A stretch of 15,430 nt of DNA. Source: JAAYZM01 sp964510785 (GTDB lineage Bacteria; Actinomycetota; Actinomycetes; Actinomycetales; Cellulomonadaceae). Below are positions 8,758 to 15,430 of this stretch, one piece after another (position 1 is the first letter of the stretch; each line of letters opens with the position of its first letter). The notes under the pieces were generated by a model. That model saw only the letters and a program-made list of their open reading frames with translations, ran no database searches and was not told the origin of the DNA. The stretch is from assembly GCA_964510785.1 (NCBI GenBank), contig CAZECM010000072.1, positions 1 to 15,430 of the forward strand, read 5' to 3'. The position numbers were made by a program, and so were the translations under genes.

Positions 8758-9677
8758 GCACCGAACCCGGTGTCGTCACCCGTACGGGCGTGGACGGCAG
8801 CGAGAGCTTCACCGCCGCGCGAGCGAAGGGAAGGCGCCGCCGCTGGTGGCGCGAGGTCTCTTGGAAGTACCTGCTCGCCCTCGTCGTGTTCTTCTACGCC
8901 GCGTTCCCGCTCGTGTACGTGCTGTCGGCCGCACTCTCGCGCCGCGGCACGCTCGCGGGCAGCTCCTCGCTCTTCAGCACCGTGAGCTTCGCGAACTTCG
9001 CGCGGCTGAACGGCACGAGCTTCTGGACGTGGACGCTCAACACGCTCGTGATCGGGGTCGCGACGGCCCTCGGGGCCGTGCTCATGGGCGCGGCGGCCGC
9101 CTACGCGTTCTCCCGCTTCCGGTTCTCGGGGCGTCGCGCGAGCCTCACCTCGCTCCTGATCATCCAGATGTTCCCGCAGACCGTGGCGTTCGTCGCCGTC
9201 TTCCTCATGCTGCTCGCCCTCGGCAACGTCGTGCCCGCGCTCGGCATCAACTCCAAGCTCGCGCTCATCTGCGTCTACCTGGGCGGAGCGCTCGGCGCGA
9301 ACGCGTTCCTCATGTTCGGCTTCTTCAACACCGTGCCGCGCGAGATCGACGAGTCCGCCCTCGTGGACGGGGCGACCCACGGCCAGATCTTCTGGCGCAT
9401 CATCATGCCGCTCGTGACCCCGGCGCTCGCCGTCGTCGGCCTGCTCGCTTTCATCGGCGTGTTCGGGGACTTCATCCTCGCGCGCATCATCCTCACGTCC
9501 GAGCACAACTGGACGCTCGTCGTGGGCATGTACCAGTGGGTCTCCGAGGAGCAGTCGGCCAACTGGGGGCTCTTCACGGCCGGGGCCGTCATCGCGTCGC
9601 TCCCGATCCTCGTCGCGTTCCTCGCGTTCCAGCGCTACATCGTGGGCGGCCTGACGGCCGGCTCGGTCAAGGGCTAG
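8754..9677 (+). CDS. Carbohydrate ABC transporter permease, MalG type
   Basis: Second permease subunit, 307 residues. A basic cytoplasmic N-terminus (GRRRRWWREVSWKY) precedes about six membrane helices: YLLALVVFFYAAFPLVYVLS, NTLVIGVATALGAVLMGAAAAYAFS, LLIIQMFPQTVAFVAVFLML and further segments. The EAA loop is ESALVDGATHGQIFWRIIMP (near residues 198-217). The family C-terminus QRYIVGGLTAGSVKG is intact. AGGAGG at 8741-8746 lies inside the end of the MalF gene, and the ATG overlaps its TGA, so the two are translationally coupled. The GH53 gene starts 3 bp after the stop, which ties import and galactan hydrolysis in one transcript. Confidence 0.94.
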
Positions 9678-9680
9678 GCG

Positions 9681-11666
9681 GTGGGGGGCGATGGCGTGGA
9701 CGGTTCGGTGGGTCCGCAGGGCCGACGACGGCGGTGGTTCGCCGCCCTGTGCGCCCTCGTGGTCGTGGTCGGCGCCGTCCTGGTGGTGCGCGCCGTGACG
9801 GGCGAGCGCTCCGGGGCGGTCGGTGGGGGTGGCCCGGTCGCCGCCGACGTCGTCGTCCACCGCGTCGACGGCTTGCCCGAGGACTTCATGGCGGGCGTCG
9901 ACGTGTCGACCGTGCTCTCGCTCGAGGCGAGCGGCGTCGTGTTCCGCGACGAGGACGGCGAGCCGGCGGACCTCTTCGAGCTGCTCGCGGGCTCGGGGGT
10001 GAACACCGTGCGGGTGCGCGTGTGGGTCGACCCGTTCGACGCGCAGGGGCGCGGCTTCGGCGGCGGGAGCACCGACGCGGTGCGCGCCACCGAGATCGGC
10101 CGGCGCGCCACGGCGGCCGGTCTGCGGGTGCTCGTCAACTTCCACTACTCGGACTTCTGGGCAGACCCGGCGAAGCAGCAGGTCCCGCGCGCGTGGGCCG
10201 GTCTCGACGCCGCGGGGCGGGCCGAGGCCGCGGGGCGTCACACCGCCGAGACGCTCGCGCTCATGCGCGACGCGGGGGTGGACGTCGCGATGGTGCAGGT
10301 CGGCAACGAGACGACGAGCGGTGTCGCCGGCCTCGATGCGTGGGGGGACGTGGCCGCCGTGTTCGCCGCCGGGAGCGCCGCGTCGCGCGAGGTGTATCCC
10401 GACGCCCTCGTCGCGGTGCACTTCACCAACCCGGAGCGCGAGGGCGAGTACGAGCGCTTCGCCAAGATCCTCGACAACTTCGACGTCGACTACGACGTGT
10501 TCGCGAGCTCCTACTACGCGTTCTGGCACGGGAGCCTCGAGAACCTCACGGCGGTGCTGCGCGGCGTGAGGGAGGACTTCGGCAAGGAGGTCGCCGTCGT
10601 CGAGACCTCGTGGGCCTACACGCTCGCGGACGGCGACGGCTCGGGCAACGTGGTGGGCGACGCGGGCCTCGCGTCCGCGTACCCCGTGAGCGTGCAGGGT
10701 CAGGCGACCGCGGTGCGCGACGTGGTGCAGGCCGTCCTCGACGCCGGGGGGATCGGGGTCTTCTACTGGGAGCCCGCGTGGTTGCCCGTCGGGCCGCCCG
10801 AGCAGGTCGAGGCCAACCGGGTGCTGTGGGAGCGGGACGGCTCGGGCTGGGCCACGAGCTTCGCCGCCGTCTACGACCCGGTCGACGCGGGAGAGCACTA
10901 CGGCGGCTCCGCGTGGGACAACCAGGCGCTCTTCGACTTCGAGGGCCACCCGCTCGCGTCTCTGCGCATCTTCGAGCACGTGCGCGCGGGGGCGACGGCG
11001 CCGCTCGCCGTGGAACGGGTCTTCGCGCCCGCGCTCACCGTGCAGGTCGGCGCGGCGATAGCGCTGCCCGCGACCGTGACCGTCGAGCACAACGACGGCT
11101 CGCGCGTCGAGAGCACGGTGACGTGGGGCGCGCCACCCTCGACCGCGCTCGAGGGGGAGTTCGAGGTCGCGGGGCAGGTCGCGGACGGCCCCGACGTGGT
11201 CGCCCTCGTCTCGGTGCGGGCGCGCAACGACCTCGCGAACCCCGGCTTCGAGGACGAGGACGTGTCCGTGTGGCACTTCGACTCCGAGGCGGCCACGTTC
11301 CGGGTGGTCGACGACAACCCGGAGGCGGCGCGTGGCACCCGGGTCGTGAACTTCTGGCACGACGTGCGCTACGCGATCTCGCTCACGCAGACCGTCGAGG
11401 GCCTCGCGCCGGGTACCTACCGCGTCGGTGTGAGCGTTCACGGCGAGGGGGCGGACGGCGACGGCGAGTCCCTCGCGCTCATCGCCCGCAGCGCCGACGA
11501 CGAGGTGTCCACGCCGCTGTCGCTCGGCGGCTGGCAGGCGTGGCACACGGGCCGGACCGACGTCGTCGTCGGCGCGGACGGCGTGCTCACCGTGGGCGTC
11601 GTCGGCGCCCTCGGTGCGGGGGACTGGGGATTCATCGACGACTTCGAGCTAACACCGGCCGACTGA
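9681..11666 (+). CDS. GH53 endo-beta-1,4-galactanase, probably membrane-anchored
   Basis: Cleaves beta-1,4-galactan, a pectin side chain, outside the cell. It has 661 residues. The N-terminus is GRRRRWFAALCALVVVVGAVLVV, i.e. a basic stretch (RRRRWF) and one hydrophobic segment (about 19-36) without a clear cleavage site or lipobox, so a signal anchor is likely; RRWF also loosely resembles a Tat motif. The GH53 barrel spans about 60-433, with GVDVSTVLSLEASGV, NFHYSDFWADPAKQ, acid/base GNET (E210), nucleophile VVETSWAYT (E308) and FYWEPAWLPVGPP. A Big_4-like Ig domain (about 440-514) and one CBM61-like module (about 517-657, starting NPGFEDEDVSVW) follow. Odd points: RVRVWVDP replaces the usual VWNDP, GNETTSG replaces GNETNG, and the loop DGDGHGN is DGDGSGN. 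The GTG at 9681 has AAGGG upstream; GTG 9696 behind a G-run is an alternative start. Confidence 0.92.
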   Translation: MGGDGVDGSVGPQGRRRRWFAALCALVVVVGAVLVVRAVTGERSGAVGGGGPVAADVVVHRVDGLPEDFMAGVDVSTVLSLEASGVVFRDEDGEPADLFELLAGSGVNTVRVRVWVDPFDAQGRGFGGGSTDAVRATEIGRRATAAGLRVLVNFHYSDFWADPAKQQVPRAWAGLDAAGRAEAAGRHTAETLALMRDAGVDVAMVQVGNETTSGVAGLDAWGDVAAVFAAGSAASREVYPDALVAVHFTNPEREGEYERFAKILDNFDVDYDVFASSYYAFWHGSLENLTAVLRGVREDFGKEVAVVETSWAYTLADGDGSGNVVGDAGLASAYPVSVQGQATAVRDVVQAVLDAGGIGVFYWEPAWLPVGPPEQVEANRVLWERDGSGWATSFAAVYDPVDAGEHYGGSAWDNQALFDFEGHPLASLRIFEHVRAGATAPLAVERVFAPALTVQVGAAIALPATVTVEHNDGSRVESTVTWGAPPSTALEGEFEVAGQVADGPDVVALVSVRARNDLANPGFEDEDVSVWHFDSEAATFRVVDDNPEAARGTRVVNFWHDVRYAISLTQTVEGLAPGTYRVGVSVHGEGADGDGESLALIARSADDEVSTPLSLGGWQAWHTGRTDVVVGADGVLTVGVVGALGAGDWGFIDDFELTPAD

Positions 11667-11683
11667 ACAGTCCCGACAACTCA

Positions 11684-11706
11684 CCCGCCGCGGGCATCGC
11701 GGCGGG
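11684..11706 (+). promoter_or_regulatory. GC hairpin between the two GH53 genes
   Basis: CCCGCCGCG (11684-11692) pairs perfectly with CGCGGCGGG (11698-11706) around the 5-nt loop GGCAT. It lies in the 68-bp spacer, 17 nt after the first GH53 stop, with no U tract. It may be a processing, stabilising or weak termination structure that tunes expression of the second galactanase. Confidence 0.55.
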
Positions 11707-11734
11707 GCGCACCGGAGTACCCAGAAGGAGAGTC

Positions 11735-14700
11735 ATGAGAACACCGAAGTTCCGCACGCTCGCCGCGGCGTTCGCCGCCGCCGCGCTCCTCGTCACTGGC
11801 GTCGCCCCCGCGGCGGTGGCCTCTGACGACGGCCCCGTCGAAGCGGGCATCCACGTCGACCGGGTCGAGGGCCTGCCCGCCGACTTCATCAACGGCGTCG
11901 ACGTCTCCTCCGTGCTCTCCCTCGAGGAGAGCGGTGTCGTGTTCCGCGACGCCGACGGCGAGGCGGCCGACCTCTTCGAGCTCCTCGCCGGGTCCGGGGT
12001 CACGGACGTGCGGGTGCGCGTCTGGAACGACCCCTTCGACGCGGAGGGCAACGGCTACGGCGGCGGCAACACCGACGCGGAACGGGCCGCCGTCATCGGT
12101 GCCCGCGCCACGGCCGCGGGGCTCGGCGTGCTCGTCAACTTCCACTACTCCGACTTCTGGGCCGATCCCGGCAAGCAGCAGGCACCCAAGGCCTGGGCCG
12201 GGCTCGACGTCGCGGCGAAGGCCGAGGCGACGTACGCGTACACGGTCGAGAGCCTCGAGACCTTCGCGGACGCCGATGTCGACGTCCGCATGGTCCAGGT
12301 CGGCAACGAGACCAACGGCGCCGTGGCGGGCGTGACCGGCTGGGACGGCATGGCCCAGATCTTCTCCGCAGGAAGCGCCGCCGTGCGCGAGGTGTTCCCG
12401 GAGGCGCTCGTCGCGCTGCACTTCACGAACCCCGAGACGTCCGGCCGCTACGCCAACAACGCGGCCCAGCTCGACGCGCGCGGCGTCGACTACGACGTCT
12501 TCGCGAGCTCGTACTACCCGTTCTGGCACGGCAGCCTCTCGAACCTCACGTCCGTGCTGAGCCACGTCGCCGAGACGTACGACAAGCAGGTCATGGTCGC
12601 CGAGACCTCGTGGGCCTACACGCTCGACGACGGCGACGGGCACGGCAACGTCATCGACCTCCCCTCGGAGGCGACCGCCTACCCGGTGGGCGAGCAGGGC
12701 CAGGCGAACGCCGTGCGCGACGTGGTCCAGGCCGTCGTCGACGTCGGTGACGCGGGGATCGGCGTCTACTACTGGGAGCCCGCGTGGCTGCCCGTCGGGC
12801 CGCCCTCGGAGCTCGAGGCCAACCAGCTGCTGTGGGAGCGGGACGGCTCGGGCTGGGCGACGAGCTTCGCGGGGGAGTACGACCCTGTTGATGCCGGGCA
12901 GTGGTACGGCGGCTCGGCGTGGGACAACCAGGCGCTCTTCGACTTCGAGGGCCGCCCGCTCGAGACGTTGCGCATCTTCGAGTACGTGCGCACGGGCGCC
13001 GTCGCGCCGCTCGAGGTCGTCTCGGTCGAGTCCCCGACCGTCACGGTCCTCGCGGGCGCGCCTGTCGAGCTGCCCACGACAGTGACGGTGACCTACAACG
13101 ACGGTTCGAGCGAGCAGCAGGCCGTCACGTGGGACGCGCTGCCCGAGGACATCGCCACGCCGGGTACCTACGTGATCGCCGGCACGACCTACGGGGGCCT
13201 TGCCACCACGGCGACCGTCGTCGTCGAAGCCGTGAACTTCCTGCTCAACCCCGGTTTCGAGGACGACGACACGTCGATGTGGGCGCTGACGGGGACGGCG
13301 AGCACGCTCGCGGTCGCCACGAGCGAGGCCGACTCGATCGGCTCGCGCGCCGTGAACTTCTTCGGTGATTCCGCGTACACGTTCTCCGTCGCGCAGACCG
13401 TGACGGGACTCGTGCCAGGGACCTACGCGGTGTCGGCCCAGGCGCACGGTGCGCCTGGGGCGCAGGTGTCCCTCGTCGCGACCACGGCGGACGGTCCGTC
13501 CAGCGCCGAGATCACGCTCGCCGGGTGGCAGAACTGGCGCACGGCGCACCTGCCCGAGGTCGAGGTCGGGGAGGACGGCACCGTCACGGTCGCCGCCGTC
13601 GGCGATCTCGCGGCCGCGGTGTGGGGCTACGTCGACGCGTTCGTGCTCACGTGGGCCGGTGGCGACATCGAGGAGCCCGGGGGCCCCGAGCCCGTCGAGA
13701 GCCTCGTCGTCGACCCGAGCTTCGAGGAGGGCTCGGACGCGTGGGTGCTCACGGGCGACGGTGCGGCGATCGACTTCACGGGCGACGCCTTCCACGGCGA
13801 GCGCGCGGTGACGTTCTGGGCCGATGCGCCGTACGCGTTCACGGTCTCCCAGCAGGTCTCCGGGCTCGAGGCCGGCACGTACGAGGTCTCGGCCGTGACG
13901 CAGGGCGGGGACGCGGGGGCGGCGGACGTGGCCGAGCTGCGGCTCGTGGGCTCGGCGGGCACGGTCACGGCGCCGCTCCTGCTCGAGGGCTGGCGGGAGT
14001 TCCGCACCGCGTCGACCGGCCCCGTCACGGTGACGGACGGCGAGCTGCTCGTCGAGGCGGCCTTCGAGCTGTCCGCGGAGGCGTGGGGCACGTTCGACCA
14101 CGTGGTCCTCGTGCGCACGGGTGACGCCCCGACCGACCCGCCCGCGACGCCCGAGGTGGTCCCTGGGTCGCCCGCCGTCTCCGGGTCTGCGCAGGTGGGC
14201 TCGGTGCTCGCCGCTCAGCCCGGTGCGTGGTCGCCGGCTCCAGTGAGCCTGACGTACCGGTGGCTGCGGGACGGTGCACCCATCACGGGCGCCACGGGAG
14301 CCACGTACGTGGTGAAGCCCGCCGACCTCGGCTCGAGGCTCTCGGTTCGCGTCACCGGCACCAAGGCCGGGCACACGTCGGCGAGCGCGACCTCGGCGGC
14401 CACGAAGGTCGTCAAGGCAGGCCCGGCGGCGAAGAGCACGAAGCGCCCGGTGATCAGCGGGGTGCCCGGGGTCGGCAAGACGCTCAAGGCCTCGAAGGGT
14501 TCGTGGTCGCGACCGGGGGTGAAGGTCCGGTACCAGTGGTTGCGTGGCGGCAAGGAGATCGCCGGAGCCACGAAGTCGAGCTATCGCCTGCGCAAGGCCG
14601 ACCTGGGCACGAGGGTCACGGTGCGGGTCAGCGCGGTCGCGACGGGCTACCGGGCCGGGACCGTGAAGGCCAAGGCGGTCACGGTGCGCAAGTCGCTCAC

Positions 14701-14971
14701 GGCCACCCCGAAGCCGAAGGTCACGGGGACCGTGCGGGTGGGCAGGACGGTGCAGGTGTCTACCAGGACGTGGGGGCCCGGCAAGGTCAGGCTCACGTAC
14801 CAGTGGTTGCGTGACGGCAAGGCGATCAAGGGCGCCACGAAGGCGACCTACCGCCTCAAGACGGCCGACGCCGGGCGCAAGCTCACGGTCCGCGTCACCG
14901 GTGCGAAGTCCGGCTACGCGAAGGAGTCGAAGACCTCCAAGGCTCACGTCGTGCGCAAGGCCGAGCGCTAG
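11735..14971 (+). CDS. Secreted multimodular GH53 endo-beta-1,4-galactanase
   Basis: A large extracellular galactanase of 1078 residues. A Sec signal peptide (about 1-29, MRTPKF... to VAPAAVA-S) is followed by a GH53 barrel (about 41-418). It keeps the family motifs: RVRVWNDPFD, NFHYSDFWADPGKQ, acid/base GNETNG (E192), NPETSGRY, SSYYPFWHG, nucleophile VAETSWAYT (E290), and DGDGHGN (299-305), the calcium-binding loop known from Bacillus licheniformis galactanase. A Big_4-like Ig domain (about 422-498) comes next. Two CBM61-like galactan-binding modules follow (about 500-641 starting NPGFEDDDTSMW, and 655-796 starting DPSFEEGSDAW). Three Ig-like repeats of about 80 residues end the protein (811-894, 903-985, 991-1074), each with a YxWLRxG core; the last two are Lys/Arg-rich. 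There is no LPXTG motif. AAGGAG (11725-11730) precedes the ATG. The catalytic part is a clear paralogue of the preceding gene. Confidence 0.94.
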   Translation: MRTPKFRTLAAAFAAAALLVTGVAPAAVASDDGPVEAGIHVDRVEGLPADFINGVDVSSVLSLEESGVVFRDADGEAADLFELLAGSGVTDVRVRVWNDPFDAEGNGYGGGNTDAERAAVIGARATAAGLGVLVNFHYSDFWADPGKQQAPKAWAGLDVAAKAEATYAYTVESLETFADADVDVRMVQVGNETNGAVAGVTGWDGMAQIFSAGSAAVREVFPEALVALHFTNPETSGRYANNAAQLDARGVDYDVFASSYYPFWHGSLSNLTSVLSHVAETYDKQVMVAETSWAYTLDDGDGHGNVIDLPSEATAYPVGEQGQANAVRDVVQAVVDVGDAGIGVYYWEPAWLPVGPPSELEANQLLWERDGSGWATSFAGEYDPVDAGQWYGGSAWDNQALFDFEGRPLETLRIFEYVRTGAVAPLEVVSVESPTVTVLAGAPVELPTTVTVTYNDGSSEQQAVTWDALPEDIATPGTYVIAGTTYGGLATTATVVVEAVNFLLNPGFEDDDTSMWALTGTASTLAVATSEADSIGSRAVNFFGDSAYTFSVAQTVTGLVPGTYAVSAQAHGAPGAQVSLVATTADGPSSAEITLAGWQNWRTAHLPEVEVGEDGTVTVAAVGDLAAAVWGYVDAFVLTWAGGDIEEPGGPEPVESLVVDPSFEEGSDAWVLTGDGAAIDFTGDAFHGERAVTFWADAPYAFTVSQQVSGLEAGTYEVSAVTQGGDAGAADVAELRLVGSAGTVTAPLLLEGWREFRTASTGPVTVTDGELLVEAAFELSAEAWGTFDHVVLVRTGDAPTDPPATPEVVPGSPAVSGSAQVGSVLAAQPGAWSPAPVSLTYRWLRDGAPITGATGATYVVKPADLGSRLSVRVTGTKAGHTSASATSAATKVVKAGPAAKSTKRPVISGVPGVGKTLKASKGSWSRPGVKVRYQWLRGGKEIAGATKSSYRLRKADLGTRVTVRVSAVATGYRAGTVKAKAVTVRKSLTATPKPKVTGTVRVGRTVQVSTRTWGPGKVRLTYQWLRDGKAIKGATKATYRLKTADAGRKLTVRVTGAKSGYAKESKTSKAHVVRKAER
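14160..14956 (+). repeat. Three tandem Ig-like repeats coded at the 3' end of the second galactanase
   Basis: Three units of roughly 240-250 bp encode the same pattern: G-x-x-x-V-G-x-x-(L/V), then W, Y-x-W-L-R-(D/G)-G, I-x-G-A-T, A-D-x-G, and V-R-V-(T/S). YRWLRDG, YQWLRGG and YQWLRDG mark units 1-3. The last two units are more basic than the first. Modules like these are common in large surface proteins of actinobacteria and probably act as spacers or wall-binding elements (inference). Confidence 0.85.
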
Positions 14972-14976
14972 CAAGC

Positions 14977-15012
14977 CACCCGGCGGGGGAGTGCGTCATC
15001 CCCCGCCGGGTG
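14977..15012. terminator. Bidirectional terminator-like hairpin between galactan operon and treS
   Basis: CACCCGGCGGGGGA (14977-14990) and TCCCCCGCCGGGTG (14999-15012) form a perfect 14-bp stem with an 8-nt loop. The structure sits between the convergent ends of the second GH53 gene (stop 14969-14971) and treS (stop codon at 15031-15033). No T-run follows on either strand, which is usual in high-GC actinobacteria. Confidence 0.85.
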
Positions 15013-15030
15013 CCACCACCCCGCGGGGAG

Positions 15031-15430
15031 TCAGTCGGAGGTGACCGCGAGCCAGTAGAAGTCGCGCGCGCCGAGCGTGAGCGAGACGATGCCGTCGTCG
15101 GACACCGCGGGGAAGTCCGCACCGCCGAACACGTCCGTGAGCCGCGAACCCGCGTGCGCGGGCAGGTGCAGGGTTGCGGCGCGGGCCGTCGAGGCGAGGT
15201 TGGCGGCCACGAGCACCGTGGCGTTCGGGCCGTGCCGCAAGAACGCCAGCACCGCGTCGTTGTCCGCCTCGACGGGGGCGAAGTCGCCCGTGCCGAGCAC
15301 GGGGTTGCGTCGTCGCACGCCGAGCATGCCGCGCACCCAGTGCAGGAGCGAGGTGGGTTGGGCGAGCTGCGCCTCGACGTTGACGTGGCTGTAGTGGTGC
15401 ACGAGCGACTGGACCACGGGCAGGTGGAGC
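15031..15430 (-). CDS. treS: Trehalose synthase TreS, C-terminal end (5'-truncated by the window edge)
   Basis: TreS interconverts trehalose and maltose in the cytoplasm and supplies maltose to maltokinase. About 133 C-terminal residues are visible. LPVVQSLVHHYSHVNVEAQ followed by PTSLLHWVRGMLGVRRRNPVLGTGDF and AVLAFLRHG matches the end of the TreS GH13 barrel (NVEAQ...SLL.W...M...R). The rest is the C-terminal beta-sandwich, with VLVAANLASTARAATLHLPAH and the ending LGARDFYWLAV. The catalytic residues lie outside the window. It converges on the galactan operon across a strong hairpin and is on the same strand as mak-glgB, its usual pathway partners. Another GH13 enzyme with a similar C-terminus is possible, but NVEAQ and the context favour TreS. 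Confidence 0.87.
   Translation of the reverse strand, partial: LHLPVVQSLVHHYSHVNVEAQLAQPTSLLHWVRGMLGVRRRNPVLGTGDFAPVEADNDAVLAFLRHGPNATVLVAANLASTARAATLHLPAHAGSRLTDVFGGADFPAVSDDGIVSLTLGARDFYWLAVTSD

Noticed and set aside
11681..14974. 1097-codon minus-strand frame opposite the second GH53
   Set aside because: Shadow frame produced by GC-rich third positions. Composition is low-complexity Arg/Gly/Asp/His, with no domain or start signal.
15019..15028. Palindrome CCCCGCGGGG just beyond the treS stop as an insertion footprint
   Set aside because: Short GC palindromes are expected by chance at this composition, and no matching copy is seen at the mak side of the locus.

Overview
The window comes from a high-GC Gram-positive actinobacterium. 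Codon third positions are almost all G or C, starts include GTG, Shine-Dalgarno sites are GGAGG-like, and the gene content is typical of Micrococcales. A member of the Cellulomonas/Cellulosimicrobium/Isoptericola group is a reasonable guess, but genus is inference. The sequence is draft quality: a 10-base N gap lies at 4292-4301, and the first 37 bases look rearranged.

Layout. Left end, minus strand: the 5' part of glgB (glycogen branching enzyme, cut by the window edge) and, overlapping it by 4 bp, a complete maltokinase gene (mak/pep2). Middle, plus strand, 2460-14971: a beta-1,4-galactan utilisation locus. It runs LacI-family repressor, a promoter region with two LacI-type operators, GH42 beta-galactosidase (split by the gap), a sugar-binding lipoprotein, MalF-type and MalG-type permeases, and two tandem GH53 endo-beta-1,4-galactanases. 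It ends in a strong hairpin. Right end, minus strand: the C-terminal end of trehalose synthase (treS).

How the genes work together (inference from families). The two GH53 enzymes act outside the membrane. The second is a 1078-residue secreted multimodular protein with galactan-binding-like modules and three Lys/Arg-rich Ig-like repeats. They cut galactan into short oligosaccharides, which the lipoprotein and MalF/MalG import. No ATPase gene is present, so a shared MsmK/MalK-type ATPase encoded elsewhere is expected. The GH42 enzyme lacks a signal peptide and should release galactose in the cytoplasm. LacI should repress the operon through the two operators.

Most notable points. (1) The galactan locus sits, on the opposite strand, between treS and mak-glgB, which are often neighbours in actinobacterial GlgE/alpha-glucan operons, so it looks inserted. 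(2) The N gap in GH42 is flanked by two diverged copies of the same coding motif. Removing one 50-base unit restores the frame and gives a normal 686-residue enzyme, so this is probably a scaffolding artefact between two variants. (3) At the left edge, 21 bp of glgB between 8-bp inverted repeats reads backwards and replaces conserved region I of the enzyme. (4) The two GH53 paralogues differ at several positions that are strongly conserved in the family.
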